Notes: generated by a model from the letters alone, not told the origin. Positions 6,927-15,946 are shown, counted from the stretch's first letter. The stretch is 20,259 nt of DNA from JBPCPM01 sp050999155 (GCA_050999155.1 JBPCPM010000158.1:1-20259); one strand, 5' to 3'. Numbers and translations: made by a program.

Positions 6927-9887
6927 ATGAGCGGTGAAGGATCCGTGACGCAGGCAGGGGTGTTGACGGTGCGGCTTCTGGGCGCGCCGCATGTGGTCGT
7001 GGACGACGCCGCGATGGAGGTCGACACCCGCAAGGCGACCGCCCTGCTCGCCTACCTTGCGGTCACGGGCGGCCGGCACCGCCGCGATGCCCTCGCGTCC
7101 CTGCTGTGGCCCAACCACGACAACGAGCGGGCTCGCGGCGCTCTGCGGCGCACGCTGTCGGCGTTGCGCGGCGGGCTCGGCGGCCGCTGGGTGGAGGCCG
7201 ACCGGGAGGCGATCTGGCTCGACAGCGCCGGCGTTGCCGTCGACGTCGCGCAGTTCCGCGACCTCGTGGCGGAAACCGGCCACCATCGCCATGGGCCCGC
7301 CGAGGTGTGCGCCCGGTGTGCTGAGCCGCTCAACCGGGCGGTCGCCCTGCACCGCGACCGGTTTCTCGCCGGCTTTTCCCTGCGAGACAGCGTCGAGTTC
7401 GACGACTGGCAGGAACGCGAGGCGGACGTGCTGGAGACCGAGGTGCTCGCCGCCCTGGGGCGGCTGGCCGACGCGGAGGCTGTCGGCGGCGACCTGGCCG
7501 CGGCCGTCGCAGCCACTCGGCGGCGGCTGGCCCACGACCCGTTGCAGGAACCGGCACACCGGCAGCTGATGCGAATGCACGCCCTGGCCGGTGACCGCTC
7601 GGCTGCCGTGAACCAGTACCGGGAATGTGTGCGGGTGCTCGGCCGCGACCTCGGGGTCACGCCGCTCCCCGAAACCCGGGAGCTGTACGCGCAGATCAAG
7701 GAGGGGTCTGTTGCGCCTCCGGAGACCGCCGCCGTGGAACACGACGGTGAACCTGCACACGACCGCGGGGCCGGGCCTGCTCCCGGCGGGCCGGCGCTCC
7801 GGCGCGAGGCGGGCAGCGTGCCGATCCGGTCGCCGCGGCCGGCTCAGCCGCCGATGGTGGGGCGCGACCAGGAACTCGGGCGCCTGCGCTCGGAGCTCGA
7901 CGCCTGCGCGACTGCGGGTCGGTTCGTTGGCGTCGAAGGCGAGGCCGGCGTGGGCAAGAGCCGGCTTGTCGACGAAGCGGTCGACGAGGCGATCCAGGCG
8001 GGCTCGGTCGTGGTCGCCGTCCGCTGCCAGGAGGGCGAGGCGGGGCTTGCGTACGGTCCCGTGGTCGCGGCCATCCGGGCGGCGCTGGACCGGCCCGGGG
8101 CGTCGGAACGTCTGGCCGGCCTGGCGGCATCGACGCGTGCGGAGGCCGCGCGGCTGATCGCCGAGGTCGCCGATGGCGACTCCGATGCGGCTCCGGGCTC
8201 CTCGCAGGATCCCGGGGCGCAGCTGCGCTTCTTCGAGGCGCTCCACGCCCTCGTCGTGTGCCTGTGCGAGGGGCCGGCGCCCGGGATCCTGCTCGTGGAG
8301 GACGTCCATCACGCGGACCCCGGCACGGTCGCGCTCGCGGCGTTCATCGCCCGGCGGCTGTCCGCCCATCCGCTCCTGCTGCTGGCGACCTGGCGCAGCG
8401 GGGACGGTGGGTCCGACCACGAGCTCTGCCGGCTGGCGTCCGGATCCGAGCGCAGCGGGCGGGGGGGACTTGTCCGCCTGGGGCGGCTGGACGCCGACAC
8501 CGTGGGAGAGCTCGCGCGCTGGGCCCGCGATCAGGGGATGGCCGTCGACGACGCGGCCGCGCAGGCGCTGTGGGAGGAGACCGAGGGGCTGCCCTTTCTG
8601 TGCCGGGAGTACCTGCAGGCCCTCGGCGAGCGCGGCGGCGGGGAGCTGGGGGCCCTGCCGGCCGCCCGAGCGCTGCTGGGGGCGCGGGTCGAGCACCTTG
8701 GCGAGATGGCGATCGAGATGGCCGGGGCGGGCGCCGTGCTCGGGCGCCGTTTCGACTTCGATCGGGCCCGCCAGGTCAGCGGGCGGGACGAGGCGGCCGC
8801 GTTGGAGGGCATCGAAGAGCTGCTGGCCCGAGCGATCCTCGCCGAGCAGGGGCCGGGTGACGCAGCCCTCGCGTTCACCCACGAGATGCTCCGCGCCCTG
8901 GTGCTGGAGCGTCTGAGCCTGGTTCGCCAGCGGATCCTGCACGGCCGGGCCGCCGACGCGATCGCGCGGGACGCCGACCGCGAGGAAGGGTTGGCCGCGA
9001 CCGTCGCCCGCCACGCCGAGGAGGCAGGCCGAGCAGAGCTGGCAGCGCACTGGCACGAACGGGCGGGCCGGCGGGCCGTCGAGCTGCTGGCCCACGCCGA
9101 CGCGCTGGAGCACCTGCGCCGAGCCCAGGCGCTGGGTTCCGCCGGGGATCTCCCGCTCGACGAGGCCATCGGCGACATTCAGGTGCTCCAGGGCGCCTAC
9201 GGCGATGCCATCGACGCCTACGAGACGGCGGCGGCGGGGGCCGAGGGCACCGCGCTCGCCGGGATCGAGCGCAAGCTCGCCGAGCTGCATCTGCGGCGCG
9301 GCGATCCCGAGCTCGCGGCCGCCCACCTCGAGGCTGCGCTGGCCGAGGCCGACCCGCAGACGGCCGAACCGCTGACCGAGATCGAGCTCGTGGCGGCGCG
9401 CAACGAAGCCGAGCGCGGGCGGCCGGGCGAGGCCCGCCGCTTCGCCGACAGCGCCCTCGCCCGGGCCGAGGTCGCCGGAGACGACGAGCTGATCGCCCGG
9501 GCCCACAACACCGTCGGCATGCTGGCCCGCGGGGCGGGGGACTCCGGGCAGGCGATCGACCATCTCGAGCAGGCCGCGGCGATCGCCGCGCGAGCACACA
9601 GCCCGGGCGCCGAGGTGGCCGCCCTGAACAACCTCGCCCGGGTGCGCTCGGAGTCGGGGGACCCTGAGGCGGCCGTCGAGCTGGCCGAACGCGCGCTTGC
9701 CCTGGCCCAGCGCCTGCGCGACCGCCACCACGAGGCGGCCCTGCACAACAACCTGGCGGACGCCCTGCACGCCGCGGGACAGGAGGACCGGGCCATGGAC
9801 CATCTCAAGCACGCCGTCGCCCTGTTCGCCGAGGTCGGCCAGGCCGACGGCTTGGAACCCGGCGTGTGGAAGCTCAGCGCCTGGTAG
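6927..9887 (+). CDS. SARP/BTAD-type transcriptional regulator with AAA ATPase and TPR domains
   Basis: This is a 986-residue cytoplasmic regulator of the large AfsR/SARP type. An OmpR-like winged helix covers about residues 12-95 (LTVRLLGAPHVVV, then ALLAYLAV and the recognition region LWPNHDNERARGALRRTLSALR). The BTAD helical domain covers about 103-258, including CARCAEPLNRAVALHRDRFLAGF. The ATPase follows, with Walker A GEAGVGKS at 338-345 and Walker B ILLVED at 454-459. TPR-like helices run from about 680 to the end, which closes with EPGVWKLSAW. There is no C-terminal LuxR helix-turn-helix. Such proteins activate promoters when the ATPase/TPR part senses an unknown signal. A GTG at codon 7, preceded by GAAGGA, is an alternative start. 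It is divergent from the membrane-protein array and convergent with the exporter operon 4 bp away. The target genes are unknown. Confidence 0.92.
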   Translation: MSGEGSVTQAGVLTVRLLGAPHVVVDDAAMEVDTRKATALLAYLAVTGGRHRRDALASLLWPNHDNERARGALRRTLSALRGGLGGRWVEADREAIWLDSAGVAVDVAQFRDLVAETGHHRHGPAEVCARCAEPLNRAVALHRDRFLAGFSLRDSVEFDDWQEREADVLETEVLAALGRLADAEAVGGDLAAAVAATRRRLAHDPLQEPAHRQLMRMHALAGDRSAAVNQYRECVRVLGRDLGVTPLPETRELYAQIKEGSVAPPETAAVEHDGEPAHDRGAGPAPGGPALRREAGSVPIRSPRPAQPPMVGRDQELGRLRSELDACATAGRFVGVEGEAGVGKSRLVDEAVDEAIQAGSVVVAVRCQEGEAGLAYGPVVAAIRAALDRPGASERLAGLAASTRAEAARLIAEVADGDSDAAPGSSQDPGAQLRFFEALHALVVCLCEGPAPGILLVEDVHHADPGTVALAAFIARRLSAHPLLLLATWRSGDGGSDHELCRLASGSERSGRGGLVRLGRLDADTVGELARWARDQGMAVDDAAAQALWEETEGLPFLCREYLQALGERGGGELGALPAARALLGARVEHLGEMAIEMAGAGAVLGRRFDFDRARQVSGRDEAAALEGIEELLARAILAEQGPGDAALAFTHEMLRALVLERLSLVRQRILHGRAADAIARDADREEGLAATVARHAEEAGRAELAAHWHERAGRRAVELLAHADALEHLRRAQALGSAGDLPLDEAIGDIQVLQGAYGDAIDAYETAAAGAEGTALAGIERKLAELHLRRGDPELAAAHLEAALAEADPQTAEPLTEIELVAARNEAERGRPGEARRFADSALARAEVAGDDELIARAHNTVGMLARGAGDSGQAIDHLEQAAAIAARAHSPGAEVAALNNLARVRSESGDPEAAVELAERALALAQRLRDRHHEAALHNNLADALHAAGQEDRAMDHLKHAVALFAEVGQADGLEPGVWKLSAW

Positions 9888-9891
9888 CCGC

Positions 9892-10701
9892 TCAGCGCGT
9901 GATGCGCGTCAGGCCCCGCAGCGCCAACAGGGCCAGGCCTGCGGTCAGCCCCGCGACCGTGACCAGCCCCGGCCACGTCTCGCTCCAGCTCACGTCGCCG
10001 ATAAAGCCCTGACGCACGGCTTCCAGCGCGTGGGTCACGGGATTGATCTGGGCCACCGTGGATAGCCATCCCGTCAGCAGCTCCTGCGGGGCGTAGGAGG
10101 TGGTGAACAGCACGGCGACGAACATCGCCGACTGCATCAGCGGCGCGGCTGACTGGCTCTTGAAGCGCAGGGCCAGCACGGTGCCCCAGCTCGCCGCCAC
10201 CGCGCCCATGCCCATGATCACCGGCAGCGCCACGAGCAGGCCGTCGACGCCGGGCCAGGTGACCCCGAAGGCGAACCCGACGATCAGCAGCAGCGTCGCG
10301 GGCAGCAGGCAGCGGATGCTGGCCGAGAGCACGATGCCGGCCAGCAGCGAGATGCGGCTGTTGGGGGCCAGTAGCAGGCGGTCGAACCAGCCCTGTTCGA
10401 TGTCGCGCGCCAGGTTGACCCCGGTGGCGGCCCCGGCGAAGGCGGCTCCCTGCATCATCGAGACGGGGATGAGGAAGCTGATGTAGCTGTCGACCGGAAA
10501 GCCCGGCAGGTCGCTCAGCTTGCCGAACACGGCGCTGAGGCCGAGCATAAAGATCGAGGGAGCGAGGACGCCGGGGATCGCGGCGCCGGGGACCCGGATG
10601 ATCTCGTTCAGGGCGCGCCGGACCAGGGCCCGCACGACCTGCAGCTCGGCTTCGAACGGGAGCCGGGCCTCGGGTTCGGCCGTGGCGGCGCGGGCCTCCA
10701 T
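9892..10701 (-). CDS. ABC-2 type exporter permease (DrrB-like), second subunit
   Basis: The protein has 269 residues. A cytoplasmic N-terminus (about residues 1-38) precedes six hydrophobic segments in the ABC2_membrane pattern. Landmarks are RDIEQGWFDRLLLAPNSR in the coupling region and TSYAPQELLTGWLSTVAQINPVTHALEAVRQG near the end, as in DrrB-like drug and glycolipid exporters. Its ATG shares one base with the upstream stop (TGATG), so it is translationally coupled to the first permease. It would form one half of a heteromeric channel with that protein, powered by the ATPase encoded two genes upstream. The substrate cannot be read from the sequence. The 3' end lies 4 bp from the convergent regulator gene, with no visible terminator between. 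Confidence 0.9.
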   Translation of the reverse strand: MEARAATAEPEARLPFEAELQVVRALVRRALNEIIRVPGAAIPGVLAPSIFMLGLSAVFGKLSDLPGFPVDSYISFLIPVSMMQGAAFAGAATGVNLARDIEQGWFDRLLLAPNSRISLLAGIVLSASIRCLLPATLLLIVGFAFGVTWPGVDGLLVALPVIMGMGAVAASWGTVLALRFKSQSAAPLMQSAMFVAVLFTTSYAPQELLTGWLSTVAQINPVTHALEAVRQGFIGDVSWSETWPGLVTVAGLTAGLALLALRGLTRITR

Positions 10702-11474
10702 CAGCCCACCCGCAGCCGGTAGCGCAGGGCCCAGGCGCTCAGGCCGATGCCCACCGCCATGATCCCGGCGATGGCGACCGCGGCCTGGGCCAGGTCTCCG
10801 ACCGACAGATCGCGGATCACGAGATCGCGCATTCCCTCGGCGATGAAGCTCAGGGGATTGATTGCGGCGATCGAGCGGGCCGGCTCGACCAGCAGCTGCT
10901 CGGGGAAGAAGGCCGAGCTCAAAAACAGGATCACGAACACCAGCGGGAACATCCCCTGCACGGTGGCGACCCGGCCCAGACGCAGGGCCAGCGCGGCGGC
11001 GAGAGCGCCGAACGACGCGGTCGTCAGCGCGCTGAGGGCGACGAGCAGCACGGCGCCCGCCACCCCCGCCTTGATCGAGGCACCGAAGATCAGGCCGACC
11101 CCGACGAACCAGACGCCGGAGATGATCCCGAGGCTGACGGTGCCCGCCAGCCGCCCGAGCACCATTGCGAACCGGTTGATCGGCGCGAGCGTGAGCCGGT
11201 CGCTGAATCCGTTCTCGATGTCCATGGCCAGCGCGATCCCGCCGGTGAGCCCACCCAGCAGCGTCGCCTGCAGGATGGCGGCGGCCAGCTCGAAGTCGAG
11301 GAACCCATCGACGGCGGGGAAGCCGGGCAGCCGGGTGGCCGAGCCGGCGCCCCCGACGTTGATGGCCAAGAACAGCGACGGGAACAGCAGCAGGGGGGCC
11401 AGGAACCGCGGGCCGCGCAGCGTCTGCTTGACCGAGCGGACTCCCAGGGCGCCGATGGCGCGCAGCGTCGCCAC
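10701..11474 (-). CDS. ABC-2 type exporter permease (DrrB-like), first subunit
   Basis: The protein has 257 residues, starting VATLRAIGALGVRSVKQTL at GTG 11474, one base after the stop of the ATPase gene (TGA C GTG). The open frame extends further upstream, but only as a shadow of the ATPase gene. Six hydrophobic segments are present. The conserved features are MDIENGFSDRLTLAPINR in the coupling loop and SSAFFPEQLLVEPARSIAAINP before the last helices. These correspond position by position to the motifs of the second permease, so the two are old paralogs that probably pair. It acts in the cell membrane as the transmembrane domain of an exporter whose substrate is unknown. Confidence 0.9.
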   Translation of the reverse strand: MATLRAIGALGVRSVKQTLRGPRFLAPLLLFPSLFLAINVGGAGSATRLPGFPAVDGFLDFELAAAILQATLLGGLTGGIALAMDIENGFSDRLTLAPINRFAMVLGRLAGTVSLGIISGVWFVGVGLIFGASIKAGVAGAVLLVALSALTTASFGALAAALALRLGRVATVQGMFPLVFVILFLSSAFFPEQLLVEPARSIAAINPLSFIAEGMRDLVIRDLSVGDLAQAAVAIAGIMAVGIGLSAWALRYRLRVG

Positions 11475-11475
11475 G

Positions 11476-12480
<1,005 letters not shown>

Positions 12481-12487
12481 GGGCCGG

Positions 12488-12493
12488 ATCCTA
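12488..12493 (-). promoter_or_regulatory. Candidate -10 box (TAGGAT) for the DrrA-like operon
   Basis: The minus strand reads TAGGAT, then 7 nt, then ATG 12480. This is the expected geometry for a leaderless actinobacterial mRNA. The same bases contain AGGA, which could instead serve as a weak ribosome site. Confidence 0.5.
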
Positions 12494-12551
12494 TTGAGCC
12501 ACGGGCGCCGGCCACCGGGCGGCGCAACCACCGACCGTCAGACGTGTTGAA

Positions 12552-13307
12552 ATGCCCGTGATGACGCGCTCGCCTTCCCCTGCCCGGGGACACCTTCCGC
12601 TGCTGCTGATCGCAGCGGCCCTGCTGGCCGGCCTGGTCGCCTTCGGGCTCCTGCGCTCCGGCGGCCCGGTCGCCCAGGCCGCGCCGGCCGCCGAGGACTC
12701 GGGGCTGCAGGCCGTGGCGTCGGCCGCGCGCATCCGGACGATGGGCCGCGGCACGTCGCGTGTCGACCCGGCCTGCCCCAAGGACTGCGAGGCCGTAGGA
12801 CGGGTTTCGGGCTTCCAGATCGCCGGCGGCGGCAAGACCAACGAGTACCGGGCGCCCGGCGCGGGCAAGGTCGTCGCGTGGAGCGTCAAGCTCGCCAACC
12901 CACGAAGCTCGCAGGTCAAGTTCTTCAACGACTTCTACGGCGGCACCCCACGCGCCAACATCCAGGTGCTGCGGGCCGGTACGAAGAACCGGTACCGGAT
13001 GACAGGGCGCAGCCCGACCAAGCGCCTCGACGACCACCTCGGTGAGGAGCCCATCTTCGTCTTGGACCGTCCGCTGACCGTCCGCCGCGGCTACCAGGTC
13101 GCGCTGTCGACAACGACCTGGGTCCCGGCCTTCGCCACCGGCCAGTCCAGCAGCACCCGCTGGCGGGCCAGCCGGCCGTCGAGTCGCTGCAGCGACGTCG
13201 ACCGCCGTGCGACCCACACCCAGCGCGGCACCGTGCGCACCTACGGCTGCACGTACCGGACGGCGCGGTTGCTCTACACGATCTACTGGGTCCCGGAAGA
13301 GGACTGA
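12552..13307 (+). CDS. Secreted or membrane-anchored Cys-containing protein of unknown function
   Basis: The protein has 251 residues. A hydrophobic segment at about 14-36 followed by AQAAPA looks like a signal peptide with an AxA-type cleavage site, or a single N-terminal anchor. The mature part is basic and beta-rich, without repeats. It has four Cys residues (C75 and C79 in PACPKDC, C213, and C233 in YGCTYR), well placed for two disulfides outside the cell. Landmarks are VGRVSGFQ, GKVVAWSVKL, LDRPLTVRRGYQVALSTTTWVPAF and TARLLYTIYWV. From memory, similar proteins recur in Thermoleophilia, but I know no function. Starts at 12552 (ATG), 12558 (GTG) or 12561 (ATG) are all possible, and none has a good ribosome site. 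It is divergent from the exporter operon. Confidence 0.8.
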   Translation: MPVMTRSPSPARGHLPLLLIAAALLAGLVAFGLLRSGGPVAQAAPAAEDSGLQAVASAARIRTMGRGTSRVDPACPKDCEAVGRVSGFQIAGGGKTNEYRAPGAGKVVAWSVKLANPRSSQVKFFNDFYGGTPRANIQVLRAGTKNRYRMTGRSPTKRLDDHLGEEPIFVLDRPLTVRRGYQVALSTTTWVPAFATGQSSSTRWRASRPSSRCSDVDRRATHTQRGTVRTYGCTYRTARLLYTIYWVPEED

Positions 13308-13321
13308 AGGCTGCCGGGTCG

Positions 13322-13341
13322 CCCCAGGCACCTGTCTGGGG
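13322..13341 (+). terminator. Hairpin after the secreted-protein gene (possible terminator or repeat stem)
   Basis: CCCCAG and CTGGGG pair across an 8 nt loop, 15 bp after the stop at 13307. No T-run follows, so termination here is doubtful. It may instead be the first stem of the larger hairpin region that follows. Confidence 0.35.
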
Positions 13342-13599
13342 ACGGCGGATGCTGCGCGGTGCGGCGTCCTCGGTCGCCGCAATAGCTCCGCTATTCCGGC
13401 TCCTTGCGTCCTTGCCCCGCTTGATCCGGCGCCCCCAGCCACGCACCCGGGACACCCCGACAACCTTCAGCCCTCTTGGGTTGCTGAAGCTGCGCTAACT
13501 GCTGCGTTGGTGGAGCCGCTTTAACTGCTGAATGGGGAGCGAGGCCTTGAGGGCCGGAATCCTCGTCGGCGGTGGTCGTCCCGCGGTTGGGCGGGGGCG
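13342..13599. other. Gene-free region with a chain of hairpins and a short direct repeat
   Basis: I see no supported gene between 13308 and 13599. Beyond the first stem, it holds GCGGCG/CGCCGC (13361-13366 and 13375-13380), AATAGC-TCC-GCTATT (13381-13395), and CTTCAGC/GCTGAAG (13465-13471 and 13483-13489). TAACTGCTG occurs twice, at 13496-13504 and 13522-13530. The AT-rich AATAGC stem stands out against its GC-rich surroundings. A dispersed intergenic repeat, a structured RNA or a degraded mobile sequence are all possible; I do not recognise a known family. Confidence 0.45.
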
Positions 13600-13947
13600 T
13601 TAGCCGCAGGCGTCGGGGTTTTCGTCGCAGAAGCGCTCGAAGTCGTCCGCGGGGGAGCCGGGGGGTGGGGGGGTGTCGTTGTCGGGGCCGTCGGGGGCCT
13701 GTTGGCCGCCGGAGTCGGGGGTGGGCTCGGACGGGCGCGGGGCGGGGACGGCGCCGCCCGGGGCCGGTTGGGGCGCGGGGGAGGGGGTGTCGCCCGACCC
13801 ACCGGGCTCCGGGATCGTGGTGGTGTCCGAGGGCTCCTCGGTCGCCGTGTCCTCGGGGAGGGTGATCTGGGACGGGCTGTCGTCGTCGCCGCAGGCCCCG
13901 AGCAGGGCTCCGGCTACGAGCAGGGCGCAGATTTGACGGCGCCGCAC
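13600..13947 (-). CDS. Small Pro/Asp-rich lipoprotein
   Basis: The protein has 115 residues, starting at GTG 13947 (read MRRRQICALL). A basic n-region, a short hydrophobic stretch and a lipobox LLGAC put the lipidated Cys at position 19, followed by GDDD, a typical lipoprotein start. The mature part is almost entirely low-complexity: Thr/Glu/Asp-rich to about residue 45, then Pro/Ala/Gly-rich to about 95. The acidic end DDFERFCDENPDACG has two Cys. It would be anchored on the outside of the membrane as a flexible spacer or surface tether. No enzymatic domain is visible. The start lies 12 bp after the stop of the four-Cys protein on the same strand, without a clear ribosome site, so the two are probably co-transcribed. 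Confidence 0.75.
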   Translation of the reverse strand: MRRRQICALLVAGALLGACGDDDSPSQITLPEDTATEEPSDTTTIPEPGGSGDTPSPAPQPAPGGAVPAPRPSEPTPDSGGQQAPDGPDNDTPPPPGSPADDFERFCDENPDACG

Positions 13948-13959
13948 GGCGGCCGCCGC

Positions 13960-14238
13960 TCAGGCGTCGGCCGGCTGGCGCAGGGCGGTGAAGGGGCAGT
14001 TGCTCACGCAGCCGCTGACGTCGATGCCGATCAGCTGGTTGCAGCGCGGGCACTCCTTGAGGTTCTCCGGGGTGCGCGGCAGCTGCGAGTCCGAGGGCGA
14101 GAGGGGGAGCAGGCGGCTGACCACCCGCATCTCCTCGCCCGTCACACGGTCGGTGTAGACGCCGTCGGGCTCGACCTCGGCCGTCGCCTCACGTCCCGAA
14201 GCCGGGGCGCGGAGGCGGTATCGCTGATGACCCTTCAC
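13960..14238 (-). CDS. Small four-cysteine protein, possible metal or Fe-S binding
   Basis: The protein has 92 residues from GTG 14238 (read MKGHQRYRLRAP). The N-terminal two thirds are predicted beta-rich and basic, with TDRVTGEEMRVVSRLLPLSPSD. The C-terminal third has C63-x2-C66 in ECPRCNQL and C77-x3-C81-P in GCVSNCPF. CxxC plus CxxxC suggests zinc, while the CxxxCP end resembles the last part of a 4Fe-4S site. The spacing fits no standard ferredoxin, so the metal is open. Longer upstream frames lack support. A TAGGAT box ends 8 nt before the GTG, again fitting a leaderless start; AGGA inside it is a weak ribosome-site alternative. It is the first gene of a pair with the lipoprotein and is divergent from the glycosyltransferase. 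Confidence 0.72.
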   Translation of the reverse strand: MKGHQRYRLRAPASGREATAEVEPDGVYTDRVTGEEMRVVSRLLPLSPSDSQLPRTPENLKECPRCNQLIGIDVSGCVSNCPFTALRQPADA

Positions 14239-14246
14239 GGGGCGGA

Positions 14247-14252
14247 ATCCTA
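14247..14252 (-). promoter_or_regulatory. Candidate -10 box (TAGGAT) for the four-Cys protein
   Basis: The minus strand reads TAGGAT, then 8 nt, then GTG 14238. It is the same hexamer and almost the same spacing as in front of the DrrA-like gene. Confidence 0.45.
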
Positions 14253-14335
14253 CCTGCTGGCGGGGCGAACAGGCGGGCCGCGCGGCGCCCACGGGCTCGG
14301 CCAACGCGCCGGGGCGAACGCCCGGACCGGTGGGT

Positions 14336-14341
14336 AGCCTC
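14336..14341 (+). promoter_or_regulatory. Candidate -10 box (TAGCCT) for the glycosyltransferase
   Basis: TAGCCT ends 4 nt before GTG 14346 and 7 nt before GTG 14349. The 7 nt spacing matches the other leaderless candidates and favours the second GTG. Confidence 0.4.
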
Positions 14342-14345
14342 GCCC

Positions 14346-15917
14346 GTGGTGCGCGTCCTGCTCTTCCACGGCTACCTGCTGCGCGGAACCGGCAGCAACG
14401 TCTACACCGCCAACGTGGCCCGGGCCCTGGCCGCGCTGGGACACGACGTGGCACTCGTCTGCCAGGACCGGCGCGCCCGGGAGCTCGACTGGGTGCACGC
14501 CGTCGGTGGGTGGGACTCCGGCGAGCTGGTGATCGAACAGCTCCGCGAGCCCCCCGCGGGCCGCGTGACCGCCTACCGCCCCGACATCGGGCGGACCCTT
14601 CCCGTCTACGTCGCCGATGAGTACGAGGGGTTCGACGCCCGGCCTTTCGCCGACCTCGACGACCAGCAGGTCGAGGCCTACGTGCAGGCCAACGTCCGAG
14701 CGGTGTCCGGGGTCGCCGGCCGCGACGGAGGCGTCGACGCCGCGCTCGCCGGCCACCTGATCATGGGCCCGGCGATCCTGGCTCGGGCCCGCTCGGCCGG
14801 CGCGATCGACCGGTATGCCGTGAAGGTGCACGGCAGCGCGCTGGAGTACACCGTCAAGCCCCACCCGCGGTTTCTGCCCTTCGCCCGCGAGGGCCTGGCC
14901 GGCGCCTGCGGTGTCCTGGTGGGATCGCGCCACACGGCCGAGAGCCTGTGGGCGGCGATCGGCGACGACGACCTTCCCGGCCGCACCCGCCTCGGACCTC
15001 CCGGGGTCGACATCGACGCGTTCACCGCCGAGGCCCGGCCGGGCGCCCCACGGAGGCTCGAACAGCTGGCCGCCGAGCTCGACGGCAGCACCGAGGAGGG
15101 AACCGGCGCGTTCGCCCGCGACCCCCAGGAGGCGGCCGACGGTCTGCGCTGGCTGTCGGAGGTGCAGGACCTGCGCGTCCTGTTCGTCGGCAAGCTCCTC
15201 GTCGCCAAGGGCGTGGACCTGCTGGTGGCCGCCTGGCCCGTGGTCCACCACCGCCACCCGGGCGCCCGGTTGCTGATGGCGGGCTTCGGCAGCTGGCGGG
15301 AGGGAGTGACGCGGCTGCTCGCGGCCCTGGACGCCGGGGATCTCGAGGCGGCTGCTGACGTCGCCCGCGCGGGGCGAGCGCTCGAAGGCGGAGAGGGCTC
15401 GCTGGACCACCTGCTCGCCTTTCTGCACACGGCGCCTCCCGACTACGCCCAGTGGGCCCGGGAGGCCGCCGGGACGGTGCGCCTCGCCGGGCGCCTGGAG
15501 CACTCGGAGGTCGCGGCCGCCCTGCCGGCGGCCGACGTGGTCCCGTTCACCAGCACGTTCCCCGAGGCGTTCGGCATGGTCGCGGCCGAGGCGGCCGCCT
15601 GCGGCGCGCTGCCGGTGAGCGCCGACCACAGCGGGCTGCGCGAGGTGACCACCGCGCTGTCCGAGCCGCTGGAGCCCGAGCTCGGCGAGCTGCTGCGCTT
15701 CGAGGTCGGCGCCTCCGCGGTCCCCGCCCTGGCCGATTCGATTGCCGGATGGCTTGAGCTGTCCGGCGAGCGCCGCGCCGAGATCGGCGAGCAGCTGGCT
15801 GAGGTGGTCCGGGGCCGATGGAGCTGGGAGGCCGTCGCCCGGGGCGTCATCGACGCATCCCAAGGCCGGCTCGACGAGCTCGAGCCAGTGAGCCCAAACC
15901 CGGCCCGGCAGGCGTGA
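14346..15917 (+). CDS. GT-B fold glycosyltransferase, family 4-like
   Basis: The protein has up to 523 residues; GTG 14346 or the next codon, GTG 14349, may be the start. The N-terminal Rossmann half begins VRVLLFHGYLLRGTGSNVYTA, with the Gly-rich loop and a helix typical of GT4 enzymes. The C-terminal nucleotide-sugar half has LFVGKLLVAKGVDLL and the EX7E motif in FPEAFGMVAAEAAACG (E407 and E415). It probably transfers a sugar from an NDP-sugar at the cytoplasmic membrane face; donor and acceptor are unknown. About 60 residues (317-377, Ala/Asp/Glu-rich helical) are inserted after the LLMAGFGSW strand, making the protein longer than the usual 370-420. It stands alone, 40 bp upstream of the oxidase operon. 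Confidence 0.87.
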   Translation: MVRVLLFHGYLLRGTGSNVYTANVARALAALGHDVALVCQDRRARELDWVHAVGGWDSGELVIEQLREPPAGRVTAYRPDIGRTLPVYVADEYEGFDARPFADLDDQQVEAYVQANVRAVSGVAGRDGGVDAALAGHLIMGPAILARARSAGAIDRYAVKVHGSALEYTVKPHPRFLPFAREGLAGACGVLVGSRHTAESLWAAIGDDDLPGRTRLGPPGVDIDAFTAEARPGAPRRLEQLAAELDGSTEEGTGAFARDPQEAADGLRWLSEVQDLRVLFVGKLLVAKGVDLLVAAWPVVHHRHPGARLLMAGFGSWREGVTRLLAALDAGDLEAAADVARAGRALEGGEGSLDHLLAFLHTAPPDYAQWAREAAGTVRLAGRLEHSEVAAALPAADVVPFTSTFPEAFGMVAAEAAACGALPVSADHSGLREVTTALSEPLEPELGELLRFEVGASAVPALADSIAGWLELSGERRAEIGEQLAEVVRGRWSWEAVARGVIDASQGRLDELEPVSPNPARQA

Positions 15918-15940
15918 CCCAGCACCGTCGCGCCAATCAA

Positions 15941-15946
15941 TAGAAT
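15941..15946 (+). promoter_or_regulatory. Candidate -10 box (TAGAAT) for the oxidase subunit II gene
   Basis: TAGAAT lies in a short AT-rich patch (CAATCAATAGAAT) and ends 10 nt before ATG 15957. No Shine-Dalgarno sequence is present, so a leaderless or nearly leaderless mRNA is likely. Confidence 0.5.

Noticed and set aside
6894..9812. Open frame of 972 codons antisense to the SARP-type gene
   Set aside because: Its translation is low-complexity and lacks any recognisable domain, while the plus-strand frame has winged helix, BTAD, Walker and TPR features. Long antisense frames are expected at this GC content.
13381..13395. AATAGC-TCC-GCTATT palindrome considered as a CRISPR repeat or att site
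   Set aside because: It occurs once here, with no regularly spaced copies, no cas genes and no integrase.
14250..15863. Open frame of 537 codons antisense to the glycosyltransferase
   Set aside because: It has no domain or ribosome site, whereas the plus frame has GT-B motifs including EX7E.
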